From positions 3,162,001-3,226,000 of the forward strand of contig NZ_OZ244942.1 of NCBI RefSeq assembly GCF_965222285.1: a stretch of DNA of 64,000 nucleotides, given 5' to 3'. This DNA comes from Tepidicaulis sp002389665. Its GTDB lineage: Bacteria > Pseudomonadota > Alphaproteobacteria > Parvibaculales > Parvibaculaceae. Positions 24,380-35,100 of this stretch are shown in pieces. How positions within the stretch are numbered: position 1 is the first letter of the stretch; every line of letters starts with the position of its first letter. The position numbers and the translations under genes are program-made. The notes beneath the pieces are model-generated. The model saw only the letters and a list, made by a program, of their open reading frames with translations, did no database searches and had not been told where the DNA came from.

Positions 24380-25787
24380 GCGCAGAGAAAAAGCTCCCCG
24401 CAGCCCTTCGCTTCCGACGGCTGGCCCGCTGCCTGTGTCTATGCCTGTAGCTGTGCTTGCAGCTGCTTTAGTGCTGCCTGCAGGCATGCCGGTTGCCGCC
24501 CAGGAAACGGCGCCCGATCCGCAGGCCCTGCAATCCATCGAAAAGGAACTTGGCACTGCCAAGGAGCGCCAGGTGATGCTGGAGGCGGAAGCCGAAGAGC
24601 TGCGCGCGGAAGTCGCCAAACTGCGCGCCGAGCTCATCAAGGCCGCCGCCCGCGTGCAGGCGCGCGAGGAAGACGTCACCCTTTCCGAGGACCGGTTACA
24701 GGGCCTCGTCGGCGCTGAAGCCGTGCTGCGCGCCCAGCTCAGCGCCCGGCGCAAGGATCTTGCCGAAACGCTGGCCGCGCTCCAGCGCCTCGATAGGAAC
24801 CCGCCGCCCGCCCTTGCCGTGAAACCGGACGATGCCCTCGGCGCCATGCGCTCGGCCATGATCCTCGGCGCGCTTGTCCCCCAGCTTGAGGCGGAGGCAA
24901 AGGAGATCCGCACCCGCCTCGATGAGCTGCGCCGGGTGCGCCAGGACATTCTGGAAGAGCGCGAAACGCTTTCCACGGCGAGCGGCGCTCTTGCCAGCGA
25001 GCAAGAGGAACTCGAACGCCTGCTCTCCGCCAAGCTTGCCGCCCAGGCCGAACTCGACAAGCGCCTTGAAACGGAACGCGAGGAGGTTGCCCGGCTGTCC
25101 CAGGAGGCGCGCACCTTGAGCGAGCTGATCGAAAAACTGGAAGCCCGCGCCGCCAGCCGCCTGCCCGAGGCACGGCCCGAGCGCCGCCCGCAGCCCCCGG
25201 CTTCAAAACCGCTCTCCCCCGCCGAAGCCGGCCCCGACCCGCGGCCGCAGCCCCAGACCCAGCCCCCGGCACCGCCTGAGGCGCGCCCTGACGAGGGCCA
25301 GCAATTGGCCTCCCTGCCCTCCGGCACACCGCTCATTTCAGGCCCGAACCGGCTTTTCTCCAAGGCGCGGGGTCAGATCCGCCTGCCCGCCAGCGGGGAA
25401 ATCACCAAGATTTTCGGGGAAAATGACGGCGCCGGCGGGCGCAATCGCGGATTATCTTTGAGAACCCGCGAAGATGCGCAAATTACTGCCCCATTTGACG
25501 GTAAAATAGTGTTTGCTGGACCCTTCCGGCGATATGGGCAACTCTTGATCCTGTCGGTGGGCGAAGGATACCATTTGCTTTTCGCGGGCCTGGAGCGAAT
25601 CGACGCTCAGGTCGGCCAGCAGGTTCTGGCGGGCGAGCCGCTGGGCCAGATGGCAGGCGCCGAAGCAAAAAATGCGGCGGTAAAGGGAAACGTTAAGCCC
25701 ACCCTCTATATTGAATTCCGTAAGGACGGCGAACCGATAGACCCCAAACCCTGGTTCGCCCTGAGTGAGAGAAAGGCGCGAGGATAA
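24348..25787 (+). CDS. envC: EnvC-like murein hydrolase activator (degenerate LytM domain)
   Basis: About 480 residues. A hydrophobic N-terminal segment (MPVAVLAAALVLPAGM) ends in AAQ, a signal-peptide site. A long coiled coil follows (about 60-265, rich in Glu/Arg/Leu), then a Pro-rich linker and a C-terminal M23 (LytM) domain (about 345-475). The zinc ligands are missing: H-x3-D reads NRGLS and the HxH motif reads TLY. This is characteristic of EnvC activators, which switch on septal amidases rather than cut murein. The start overlaps the gpmI-like gene by 32 bases; a GTG at 24366 is an alternative start. Confidence 0.88.
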   Translation: MKRCRPVPRFKRREKAPRSPSLPTAGPLPVSMPVAVLAAALVLPAGMPVAAQETAPDPQALQSIEKELGTAKERQVMLEAEAEELRAEVAKLRAELIKAAARVQAREEDVTLSEDRLQGLVGAEAVLRAQLSARRKDLAETLAALQRLDRNPPPALAVKPDDALGAMRSAMILGALVPQLEAEAKEIRTRLDELRRVRQDILEERETLSTASGALASEQEELERLLSAKLAAQAELDKRLETEREEVARLSQEARTLSELIEKLEARAASRLPEARPERRPQPPASKPLSPAEAGPDPRPQPQTQPPAPPEARPDEGQQLASLPSGTPLISGPNRLFSKARGQIRLPASGEITKIFGENDGAGGRNRGLSLRTREDAQITAPFDGKIVFAGPFRRYGQLLILSVGEGYHLLFAGLERIDAQVGQQVLAGEPLGQMAGAEAKNAAVKGNVKPTLYIEFRKDGEPIDPKPWFALSERKARG

Positions 25788-27133
25788 TGAAGAGGCAGAT
25801 ACTTGCCAGCTTTGCCATTGGCACTCTTTCGGCCACCCTGGCCATTTTTGCTCTTCAGCCCATCTCCCAGGAGACCCCGGCCAACGCAGCAAATTCGGAA
25901 ACCTACCGCCAGCTCAATCTGTTCGGCGACGTTTTCGAGCGCGTGCGCGCCGATTATGTGGAAGAAACGGACGATGCCTCGCTGATCGACAATGCGATCA
26001 ACGGCATGCTTTCCTCACTCGATCCGCATTCCAGCTATCTGAACCCGAAGAACTACCGCGACATGCAGGTGCAGACCCGCGGTGAATTCGGCGGTCTGGG
26101 CATCGAAGTGACGATGGAAAACGGCCTCGTCAAAGTCGTCACGCCGATCGACGAAACCCCGGCGTCGGAAGCCGGCGTACGCCCGAACGATCTGATCACG
26201 CATCTCGACGACGAGCCCATCATGGGCATGTCGCTCTCCGAAGCGGTTGAGAAAATGCGCGGGCCGGTCGGCACCGCCATCAAGCTTTCCATCATCCGTG
26301 AAGGCCGCGACGAGCCTTTCGATATTTCCATCACCCGCGACAAGATCACGATTAAATCCGTGCGCTACCGGCGCGAGGGCGATATCGGCTATATCCGCGT
26401 CACGACTTTCAACGAGCAGACCTCGAGCGGCCTCGACGAGGCGGTGACGGCGCTGCAGAAGGAAATCGGCGCCAATCTGAAGGGCTATATCATCGACCTG
26501 CGCAACAATCCGGGGGGCCTGCTCGATCAGGCGATCTCGGTGTCCGACGCTTTCCTCGAACAGGGCGAAATCGTCTCGACGCGCGGGCGCCATTCGGAAG
26601 ACACGCAGCGCTATAATTCGCGCGGCGGCGACATGACGGGCGGGCGCCCGGTCGTCGTGCTCGTCAATGGCGGCTCCGCCTCGGCCTCGGAAATCGTAGC
26701 CGGCGCGCTGCAGGATCATCGCCGCGCAACGATCATCGGTACGCGCTCCTTTGGCAAGGGCTCGGTGCAGACCATCATTCCGCTGGGCTCGGACGGCGCG
26801 ATCCGCCTGACCACGGCGCGCTATTACACGCCCTCGGGCCGCTCCATCCAGGCCAAGGGCATCGATCCCGATCTCGTGGTGCGCCAGGAAACCGAAGAAG
26901 AAAAGAACCGCCGGGTAACGGGCGAAGCCTCGCTGCGCGGCCACCTGACCTCGGAAGAAGGCGAGGAAAAAGAAGCCTCCGGCTCCTCTTCCTACGTGCC
27001 CGCCAATAAGGAAGACGACACGCAGCTGCTTTATGCGATCGACCTTCTGAACGGCAAGAAGCCGAGCGCTCAGGCCGCCGCCAACAAACAGGCAAAATCC
27101 AATGCCGGCGTGGAGCAAGGCGCCGCCAATTGA
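25787..27133 (+). CDS. ctpA: Carboxyl-terminal processing protease CtpA (S41 family)
   Basis: 448 residues. An N-terminal signal anchor precedes a PDZ domain (about 100-180, GGLGIEVTMENGLVKVVTPI then DETPASEAGVRPNDLI). The S41 catalytic domain holds the Ser in GGSASASEIVAGAL and the Lys in GTRSFGKGSVQT. Ctp proteases act in the periplasm and trim envelope proteins, including murein hydrolase regulators. The ATG shares its A with the envC stop codon, so translation is coupled to envC. Confidence 0.96.
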   Translation: MKRQILASFAIGTLSATLAIFALQPISQETPANAANSETYRQLNLFGDVFERVRADYVEETDDASLIDNAINGMLSSLDPHSSYLNPKNYRDMQVQTRGEFGGLGIEVTMENGLVKVVTPIDETPASEAGVRPNDLITHLDDEPIMGMSLSEAVEKMRGPVGTAIKLSIIREGRDEPFDISITRDKITIKSVRYRREGDIGYIRVTTFNEQTSSGLDEAVTALQKEIGANLKGYIIDLRNNPGGLLDQAISVSDAFLEQGEIVSTRGRHSEDTQRYNSRGGDMTGGRPVVVLVNGGSASASEIVAGALQDHRRATIIGTRSFGKGSVQTIIPLGSDGAIRLTTARYYTPSGRSIQAKGIDPDLVVRQETEEEKNRRVTGEASLRGHLTSEEGEEKEASGSSSYVPANKEDDTQLLYAIDLLNGKKPSAQAAANKQAKSNAGVEQGAAN

Positions 27134-27185
27134 CAACATGGGGCTGCGCCTTGAGCGGTAACGCAAGACGCGCAATGAGGCCGTA

Positions 27186-28439
27186 ATGTCCACGGAAGAC
27201 GAGAACACGGCGGAGGAAACCGCCGGACAGACCCCGTGGCTCAAGGAAAGGCTCCAAAAGCGGCGCGATCTGGCGAAACGCCAGGGCCGCTTCAGCCCGC
27301 TGATGATCGCCGCGCTCGCCGTGGCGCTCATCTATGGCGCCATTGCCGGCTGGCTGGCGCTGAGCGAGCCTGAAAATACCAAAACCCCCGAAGTCATTAT
27401 CGCGCTCGGCCCCGAGCCCGACCCGCCCGCAAACGGCAAGAGCACGAGCGAGGGGGAGGACTTGAGCAAATTGCTGCGCCGGGCCGGGCCCGATCTGCCC
27501 CCGCCCATGCCCCTGACGGAAAAAGAGACGGAAGCTCCCGAGGTCCCAAAAGCGCCCGCGGAGGCGCTCATCCCCGAAGAGCCTGAGCCCGAAGAAGTAG
27601 CCGAGGAAGCGCAAGAAGAAACCGTTCAGGCGCTCACCAAGGCCCCCATCGAGGCACTGACCAAGGAAAGCAAGTACGGGCCGCTGCCCGTCATCGGCGC
27701 GGACGGCACCCGCCCCTGGCAGGCCTATGCGCGCCCGCAAGAGCCGGTGAGCGGTCCTGTTGCCGCCCTTGTCATTGGCGGGCTCGGCATTTCGGAAAGC
27801 GCGACAGCGAACGCCATCGAGAAGCTGCCCGCAGAGGTCTCCCTCGCCTTTGCCCCTTACGGGCGCAATCTGCAGCGCTGGATCGACGAGGCGCGGGCGG
27901 ACGGCCATGAAGTGCTGCTCGAACTGCCCATGGAGCCTTTCGATTATCCCAATAACGATCCCGGCCCCTACACACTGCTGACAGGGGCGAGCGCCGCAGA
28001 CAATCTTGACCGGCTCGATTGGCTGCTCAGCCGCTTTACCGGCTATGTGGGCGTGCTGCCTTATCAGGGCGCGCGCTTTACGGCGGAAAAAGACGCCATG
28101 ATGCCGATCATCGAGGCGCTCTCAGCGCGCGGCCTGCTCTATATCGATGCCGGTGTCGGGCGCCGCTCGGTCGCAGGCGAACTTGCCGCGGAAAACGCTA
28201 TGCCCTGGGCAAGCGGCGACCGGCTGATCGACCCGGCCTTGCGCGAAAATATCATCGAAACGTCGCTGGACAATTTGCGCGGGGACGCGGAAAAAAACGG
28301 CACCGCGATCGGCACCGGCTCGGGCTTTCCCATCACGGTCGAAAAAGTTATGGAATGGACCGAAGCGCTGGAAGGATCGGGCATCACACTTGTGCCCGTC
28401 AGCGCCGCGGTGGAACGGAAAATGGAAAAGACCCAATGA
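27186..28439 (+). CDS. Divergent polysaccharide deacetylase family protein (DUF610/YibQ)
   Basis: 417 residues. A single membrane segment (about 37-60, LMIAALAVALIYGAIAGWLA) and an acidic Pro/Glu-rich linker (about 60-175) lead to a C-terminal deacetylase-like barrel (about 193-415: ALVIGGLGISESAT, LLELPMEPFDYP, YIDAGVG). The metal-binding Asp pair of active deacetylases is not evident, as the usual IDDLG reads IGGLG. It lies in a fixed position between ctpA and rppH and overlaps rppH by 4 bases. The family is linked to cell division and envelope upkeep but its activity is unproven. Confidence 0.88.
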   Translation: MSTEDENTAEETAGQTPWLKERLQKRRDLAKRQGRFSPLMIAALAVALIYGAIAGWLALSEPENTKTPEVIIALGPEPDPPANGKSTSEGEDLSKLLRRAGPDLPPPMPLTEKETEAPEVPKAPAEALIPEEPEPEEVAEEAQEETVQALTKAPIEALTKESKYGPLPVIGADGTRPWQAYARPQEPVSGPVAALVIGGLGISESATANAIEKLPAEVSLAFAPYGRNLQRWIDEARADGHEVLLELPMEPFDYPNNDPGPYTLLTGASAADNLDRLDWLLSRFTGYVGVLPYQGARFTAEKDAMMPIIEALSARGLLYIDAGVGRRSVAGELAAENAMPWASGDRLIDPALRENIIETSLDNLRGDAEKNGTAIGTGSGFPITVEKVMEWTEALEGSGITLVPVSAAVERKMEKTQ

Positions 28440-28939
28440 GCCCAGCCCTTGCTGACACGCTCCCTTACCGGCCCTGCGTCGGTGTCATGCTCCTGAACAA
28501 TGAAGGCAAAGTGTGGATCGGCAACCGGCTGGCCGGGGAAGGCCTGCCTGCCGGCAATCATTGGCAAATGCCGCAAGGCGGGATCGACAAGGGCGAACTT
28601 CCCGAACACGCCGCTTTCCGCGAGCTGCATGAAGAAACGGGCACGCGCAACGCCAAGATCATCGCCGAGGCGCGCGAATGGTTCCGCTACGACCTGCCGC
28701 CGGAACTGATCGGCAAGGGCCTGAAAGGCAAGTTCCGCGGCCAGGAGCAGAAATGGTTCGCCATGCGCTTTACCGGCCAGGATGGCGACATCGACATTAT
28801 GGCCCATGAAGAACAGGAATTCAGCGAATGGCGCTGGGCCGATATCGACGAGCTTGTCGATCTCATCGTGCCCTTCAAGCGGCCGGTCTATGAACAGGTC
28901 GTGGCCGAGTTCCGCGCGCTGACGCTGGCCGGCGCTTAA
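28436..28939 (+). CDS. rppH: RNA 5' pyrophosphohydrolase RppH
   Basis: 167 residues of the Nudix family. The Nudix box starts at GGIDKGE and continues through AAFRELHEETG. RppH removes pyrophosphate from 5'-triphosphate mRNA and so triggers decay. The start ATG overlaps the preceding stop (ATGA), so it is translationally coupled to the deacetylase-like gene; the opening YRPCVGVMLLN is the usual RppH start. Confidence 0.96.
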   Translation: MSPALADTLPYRPCVGVMLLNNEGKVWIGNRLAGEGLPAGNHWQMPQGGIDKGELPEHAAFRELHEETGTRNAKIIAEAREWFRYDLPPELIGKGLKGKFRGQEQKWFAMRFTGQDGDIDIMAHEEQEFSEWRWADIDELVDLIVPFKRPVYEQVVAEFRALTLAGA

Positions 28940-29757
28940 GCCGCCGCTGCCATCGCCCGGCGGCGCTTGAACTGCATCACCTTCCAGACAACCGGGGAAA
29001 GCGTGCGCACGACGCGCCCATGCGGATGCATGCCGATGGCTTTTGCAATCATGGAGACGAGCCGGTCCGTGTGATGGCGCTTATAAAGAGTGAGCGCGCG
29101 CAGCTCATAGGCCGCCGCGAAACGCTTGCGGCTATAAGGCGTGCTGCCATCGGTCGGCGTATTGGCGGCGTAATAGGCCGAGGCAAGCTCGTCATCATCG
29201 GCCTCGCTCAAGCGGCCGAGCGCCACTTTCGCCCGCCCCCAGAGCGAAGGCGCCTCGCCTTCGAATTTGCGCAGCACATCGTAGAAAAGTTTGTAATGGC
29301 GGAACTCATCGGCGGCGATGCGCGCGGCGATCTCCTTCAGCACCGGCTCGTCCGTCGCATCTTTAATGGCCGTGTAAAAAGAAGACGTGCCGGTTTCCAC
29401 CACACAGCGCGCGATCATTTCACCCGCCCGGCTGCCGCGCACACTTTCAGTGGCATCGACAGGAATGGAATAGATGTTCTGGAACCGGGCGAAAGCGTCA
29501 TCGAAAGTAAAACCGGGATCGGCCAGCTCCGCCCAGGCCGAAAGCGCCTTGCCGTGCTGGGACTCTTCGGCGCCCCACACCCGGATCGTTTCCTGAATCT
29601 CCGGATAATCCGCAAAGACATTGCACAGATAGGTCACATAGTCGGCGGCGTTATATTCCACCATCGCCGCTGCCTTGACCGCGGCCAGGATATCCGGATC
29701 GACGGCGTCCGCTTCAAAAGCGTCCCAATTGATGTCGTCTAACGTCCAGTGACCCAT
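28936..29757 (-). CDS. Ferritin-like di-iron protein
   Basis: About 273 residues. The core (about 25-180) is an all-helical bundle with two sets of metal ligands: Glu in MVEYNAADYVTYL, E and H in EESQHGKAL, Glu in ETGTSSFY and E/H in ADEFRHYKLF. This matches a ferritin-like carboxylate-bridged di-iron fold (acyl-ACP-desaturase or rubrerythrin class). The substrate is unknown. The ATG at 29757 is preferred over the upstream TTG at 29766. Its stop overlaps the end of rppH by 4 bases on the opposite strand. Confidence 0.8.
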   Translation of the reverse strand: MGHWTLDDINWDAFEADAVDPDILAAVKAAAMVEYNAADYVTYLCNVFADYPEIQETIRVWGAEESQHGKALSAWAELADPGFTFDDAFARFQNIYSIPVDATESVRGSRAGEMIARCVVETGTSSFYTAIKDATDEPVLKEIAARIAADEFRHYKLFYDVLRKFEGEAPSLWGRAKVALGRLSEADDDELASAYYAANTPTDGSTPYSRKRFAAAYELRALTLYKRHHTDRLVSMIAKAIGMHPHGRVVRTLSPVVWKVMQFKRRRAMAAAA

Positions 29758-29832
29758 GGTCGGCAACCCGTTTTGCTGTTCAATCCCGAATTATACTCAA
29801 GGACGAGGCTGATTTAAGACTGAATCGCAAAG

Positions 29833-29856
29833 AAAAAGGGCGGCAATCTGCCGCCC
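29833..29856 (-). terminator. Rho-independent terminator of the atp operon
   Basis: On the minus strand GGGCGGCA-GAT-TGCCGCCC is an 8-base GC-rich stem followed by TTTTTC, about 30 bases after the atpC stop. Arms occupy 29838-29845 and 29849-29856. A good intrinsic terminator. Confidence 0.85.
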
Positions 29857-29888
29857 TCTAATTCCCTATAGCTCAAAAGGTCTTCGGC

Positions 29889-30284
29889 TTAAACTGCCGC
29901 CCGGACCTCTTTCAGCTTCGCCAGCCGCTCGGCTGCTTCCTCGCGGGCCGCTTCCGTCTTGGCATCGGCGGCATCTTCCTCGGCGTTTTTGATCTCCTGA
30001 TCGAGATCCGCCGCATCGACGGCGCCCAGATCCAGCGCCTGTTCGGCGAGGATCGTCAGACCGTCCGCATTCACTTCGGCAAAACCGCCGCGCACGAAGA
30101 ACCGCTTTTCCGTGCCGTTCTCCACCACATCCAGCACACCCGGACGCAGCGTCGACATGACCGGCACGTGGCCGGGGCCCACACCGAAGACGCCCTCGGC
30201 GCCCGGCACGGTGACCTGATCGACTTCCGCCGTCATCAAAAGCCGCTCGGGCGAGACCAGATCGAATTTGAGTTTCTCAGCCAT
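29889..30284 (-). CDS. atpC: ATP synthase F1 epsilon subunit
   Basis: 131 residues. The beta-sandwich domain (MAEKLKFDLVSPERLLMTAE, EGVFGVGPGHVPVMSTLRPG) precedes an Ala/Glu-rich helical hairpin. Epsilon couples rotation and inhibits hydrolysis. It is the last gene of the operon, 32 bases after atpD, before the terminator. Confidence 0.96.
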   Translation of the reverse strand: MAEKLKFDLVSPERLLMTAEVDQVTVPGAEGVFGVGPGHVPVMSTLRPGVLDVVENGTEKRFFVRGGFAEVNADGLTILAEQALDLGAVDAADLDQEIKNAEEDAADAKTEAAREEAAERLAKLKEVRAAV

Positions 30285-30316
30285 CTGAGCCGAAACTCCC
30301 TTTCAAGCGATTGGAC

Positions 30317-31738
<1,422 letters not shown>

Positions 31739-32020
31739 GTCGTCTTTCCCTGTTTCACGTCGAAAAGAAAGCCCTTGCCTTCTTCCGTTCATCGCCGAGC
31801 CGGCGCCCGTCGCGGGTGCCGCAGCTCTTTCCTCAATTCCGGCCGGGCGAAGCTCCAGAAGAGCCTTGTCCGTCCACTCATTTCTTTCGGGCCGTTCCGG
31901 CACCGGCAGCGCGCGAACCGCGCCCGGCCTCGATGCCCTGATCCCTTGCAGGACCCTTTTCAGCCCGGCCTTCAGCCGCTCAAAAAGCTGCCCGCGGCCT
32001 TGTCCGTCCGCTCTCGCCAT
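31739..32020 (-). other. Open frame upstream of and in frame with atpD (possible N-terminal extension)
   Basis: The atpG-atpD gap is 357 bases, long for an F1 operon. It holds an uninterrupted frame continuous with atpD, starting at an ATG at 32020 with a strong GGAGGGGAAG site directly upstream. The 94 predicted residues are basic and Arg/Ala-rich (begins MARADGQGRGQLFERLKAGL) and resemble no known F1 segment. It could be a real extension, a short leader, or chance openness in GC-rich DNA. Confidence 0.4.
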
Positions 32021-32089
32021 CTTCCCCTCCGGTTCTTCTCCCAGCCCGTCGGGGTATTGCGCGTTCTAACCGTGCCTCTTTCGTGACAA

Positions 32090-32106
32090 AGGCTCTTAAA
32101 GAGCCT
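32090..32106 (-). terminator. Hairpin across the atpG stop codon
   Basis: AGGCTCTTAAAGAGCCT is a perfect 17-base dyad that includes the atpG TAA (32096-32098). On the minus strand it is followed by TTTG. It may attenuate or process the transcript between atpG and atpD. Confidence 0.4.
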
Positions 32107-32983
32107 CGGCGCCCGAAATAATCTCGATCAGTTCTTTCGTAATCTGCGCCTGACGCGAACGGTTATACTGCAGCGTCAGCTTGTCGATCATGTCGCCGGC
32201 ATTGCGCGTTGCATTGTCCATCGCGGTCATACGCGCGCCCTGCTCGGAAGCGGCATTTTCAAGCAGACCTTTGAAGATCTGCACCGAAATGTTGCGCGGC
32301 AAGAGCGTTGCCAGAATTTCCGATTCTTCCGGCTCGTATTCGTAAGCGCCGGCACCGGCATCCACTTCCTCGGCTTCGCCCGCTTCGGGCACATGCGCCG
32401 GGATAAGCTGCTGCGCGGTCGGCACCTGGCTGATCACCGAACCGAACTCCGAATAGAACAGCGTCGCCACATCGAACTCGCCCGCATCGAACATTTCGAG
32501 CACGCGTTCGGCGATCTCGTTGGCATTGTTGAAGCCGATCTTCTTCGTGCCGGACATGTCGATCGTGCCGACCATCGACTGCGGAAAGAGCCGCTTGAGC
32601 TGATCGGCGCCTTTCTTACCGACGCAGAGGATCTTCACGGTCTTGCCTTCACCGGTCAGGCGGCGCGCATGTTCGCGCGCCAGCTTGACGATGGCCGTAT
32701 TGAAGGCGCCGCAAAGACCGCGGTCGGCGGTTGCAACGACGAGCAGATGCACATCGTCTTTTCCGGTGCCGACCATCAGCTTCGGCGCTTCGTCCTGCCC
32801 CGTCATCCCGGCGGAAAGATTGGCGAGAACCGCTTCCATGCGCTCGGCATAAGGCCGGGCAGCCTCGGCTGCTTCCTGCGCACGGCGCAGCTTAGCCGCC
32901 GCCACCATCTGCATGGCTTTGGTGATCTTCCGCGTGGCCTGCACGCTTGAGATACGGTTTCGTAGGTCCTTAAGGCTTGGCAT
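32096..32983 (-). CDS. atpG: ATP synthase F1 gamma subunit
   Basis: 295 residues, forming the rotating central shaft. The N-terminal MPSLKDLRNRISSVQATRKI and the C-terminal DNATRNAGDMIDKLTLQYNR are diagnostic. A short acidic segment at about 197-215 (PEAGEAEEVDAGAGAYEYEP) is of the kind seen in alphaproteobacterial gamma subunits. It lies 27 bases after atpA. Confidence 0.97.
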   Translation of the reverse strand: MPSLKDLRNRISSVQATRKITKAMQMVAAAKLRRAQEAAEAARPYAERMEAVLANLSAGMTGQDEAPKLMVGTGKDDVHLLVVATADRGLCGAFNTAIVKLAREHARRLTGEGKTVKILCVGKKGADQLKRLFPQSMVGTIDMSGTKKIGFNNANEIAERVLEMFDAGEFDVATLFYSEFGSVISQVPTAQQLIPAHVPEAGEAEEVDAGAGAYEYEPEESEILATLLPRNISVQIFKGLLENAASEQGARMTAMDNATRNAGDMIDKLTLQYNRSRQAQITKELIEIISGAEAL

Positions 32984-33010
32984 AAGCCCTCAACCTCCAG
33001 CTAGCCAGCC

Positions 33011-34540
33011 TTAGGCAAACGCCTTGGCAAATGAATCGACAGCTTCCTTAAGCTGGGCTTCCGTCTCGTCCGAGAGCTTCTGCTCGGTGCGGATCGTATC
33101 GAGGATGCCGGCATGCTTTTCGCGGATCGTGCGCAGCAGCTCTTCTTCGAAACGGCCCACATCGCCGACAGCGATCTGGTCGAGATAACCGCGCACACCT
33201 GCGAAGATCACGACGACCTGTTCTTCCACTTTCAGCGGCGAGAACTGGCCCTGCTTGAGCAGCTCGGTCAGACGGGCGCCGCGATTGAGCAGACGCTGCG
33301 TGGTCGCATCGAGGTCGGAACCGAACTGCGCGAAAGCCGCCATTTCGCGGTACTGCGCAAGCTCGCCCTTAATCGGGCCGGCCACCTGCTTCATCGCCTT
33401 GATCTGCGCGGACGAACCCACACGGCTCACCGAGAGACCGACGTTCACAGCCGGACGCACGCCCTGATAGAAGAGGTCCGTTTCCAGGAAGATCTGGCCG
33501 TCCGTGATCGAGATCACGTTGGTGGGAATGTAAGCGGACACGTCGTTGGCCTGGGTTTCGATGATCGGCAGCGCCGTCATGGAACCTGCGCCATTGTCGT
33601 CGTTCATCTTCGCCGCGCGCTCGAGCAGGCGGGAGTGAAGATAGAACACGTCGCCCGGATAAGCTTCACGGCCCGGCGGGCGGCGCAGCAGAAGCGACAT
33701 CTGACGGTAGGCAACGGCCTGCTTGGAAAGGTCATCATAGACCACCAGCGCATGCATGCCGTTGTCGCGGAAATATTCACCGAAGGTGCAGCCGGCGAAG
33801 GGCGCGAGGAACTGCAGCGGCGCGGGATCGGAGGCCGTGGCAGCCACGACGATCGAATATTCCAGCGCGCCGTTTTCTTCCAGCGTCTTCACGATCTGCG
33901 CAACCGTCGAACGCTTCTGACCGATGGCGACATAGATGCAGTAAAGCTTCTTGTGCTCGTCGTCGGACTGGTTGAGCGGCTTCTGGTTGAGAATGGCGTC
34001 GATCGCCACAGCGGTCTTACCGGTCTGACGGTCACCGATGATCAGCTCGCGCTGGCCACGGCCGATCGGGATCAGCGCGTCGATGGCTTTCAGACCCGTC
34101 TGCATCGGCTCATGCACCGATTTACGCGGGATGATGCCCGGCGCTTTCACGTCCACGCGGCGGCGCTCAACACCTTCGATCGGGCCCTTGCCGTCGATCG
34201 GGTTGCCGAGCGGGTCGACGACGCGGCCGAGAAGACCTTTACCGACCGGCACGTCCACGATGGCGCCGGTCCGCTTGACGGTGTCGCCTTCCTTGATGTC
34301 ACGGTCGGAGCCGAAGATCACGACACCGACATTGTCTTCTTCAAGGTTCAGCGCCATGCCTTTGATGCCGCCCGGGAACTCGACCATCTCGCCGGCCTGC
34401 ACATTGTCGAGGCCGTAGATACGAGCGATACCGTCACCAACGGACAGCACCTGACCGATTTCCGATACTTCAGCCTCTTGGCCGAAGCCCTTGATCTGTT
34501 CTTTGAGAATTGCAGAAATTTCCGCGGCCTGAATGTCCAT
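33011..34540 (-). CDS. atpA: ATP synthase F1 alpha subunit
   Basis: 509 residues. It carries the regulatory nucleotide site GDRQTGKTAVAIDAI and the conserved end of the alpha family. The start codon shares its A with the atpH stop (TGATG), so the two are translationally coupled. Confidence 0.98.
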   Translation of the reverse strand: MDIQAAEISAILKEQIKGFGQEAEVSEIGQVLSVGDGIARIYGLDNVQAGEMVEFPGGIKGMALNLEEDNVGVVIFGSDRDIKEGDTVKRTGAIVDVPVGKGLLGRVVDPLGNPIDGKGPIEGVERRRVDVKAPGIIPRKSVHEPMQTGLKAIDALIPIGRGQRELIIGDRQTGKTAVAIDAILNQKPLNQSDDEHKKLYCIYVAIGQKRSTVAQIVKTLEENGALEYSIVVAATASDPAPLQFLAPFAGCTFGEYFRDNGMHALVVYDDLSKQAVAYRQMSLLLRRPPGREAYPGDVFYLHSRLLERAAKMNDDNGAGSMTALPIIETQANDVSAYIPTNVISITDGQIFLETDLFYQGVRPAVNVGLSVSRVGSSAQIKAMKQVAGPIKGELAQYREMAAFAQFGSDLDATTQRLLNRGARLTELLKQGQFSPLKVEEQVVVIFAGVRGYLDQIAVGDVGRFEEELLRTIREKHAGILDTIRTEQKLSDETEAQLKEAVDSFAKAFA

Positions 34541-35100
34541 CAGCCAGCCTCTTTCATCGCGAACTTGAGCTTGTTGAGCTTGGTACGGAGCGAGGCATCG
34601 ATCATCCGGCTGCCCATCTTAACGATGAGACCGCCGAGAAGCCCCGCATCCACTGAAGTCGTGATCGCCACGTCCTTACCCATGGAAGCTTTCAACGCTT
34701 CCTTGAGCTCGGTGACCTGGGAATCAGAAAGCGGATGGGCAGAAACCACATCCGCTGAAATTTCGCCGCGCCGGCGCGCCAGCAGCGCGCCAAATGCCTT
34801 CACCATGGAGGGAAGCGCGAAAAGGCGGCGGTTCTTGATAACAACGCCGACAAAATTCTGTGTGAGATCGCCAAGACCGGCCCGCGTCATAACAGCGTTC
34901 ATGGCCCGCAACTGCTCATCCGATTTAAAAAGCGGAGAACGGATAAAGCGGTCCAGATCGCCGGAGGAACCGATCAATGAGACGAGCGTGGAAAGATCCC
35001 CTTCCACCTGCTCGAGAGAGCCGCCAGCTTCCGCCAATTCAAACAGCGCGACCGCGTAACGGCCCGCCATACCAGCGACGATGGAGTCTTCAGATGACAC
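34540..35100 (-). CDS. atpH: ATP synthase F1 delta subunit
   Basis: 186 residues. The N-terminal helical domain (GRYAVALFELAEAGGSLEQV) and the C-terminal KMGSRMIDASLRTKLNKL end match the delta subunit (OSCP), which links F1 to the peripheral stalk. It is the first gene of atpHAGDC; the membrane F0 genes are elsewhere, as is usual in alphaproteobacteria. Confidence 0.95.
   Translation of the reverse strand: MSSEDSIVAGMAGRYAVALFELAEAGGSLEQVEGDLSTLVSLIGSSGDLDRFIRSPLFKSDEQLRAMNAVMTRAGLGDLTQNFVGVVIKNRRLFALPSMVKAFGALLARRRGEISADVVSAHPLSDSQVTELKEALKASMGKDVAITTSVDAGLLGGLIVKMGSRMIDASLRTKLNKLKFAMKEAG

Noticed and set aside
23168..25363. Long minus-strand frame opposite the gpmI-like and envC genes
   Set aside because: Antisense shadow with Arg/Ser-rich low-complexity translation; no ribosome binding site.
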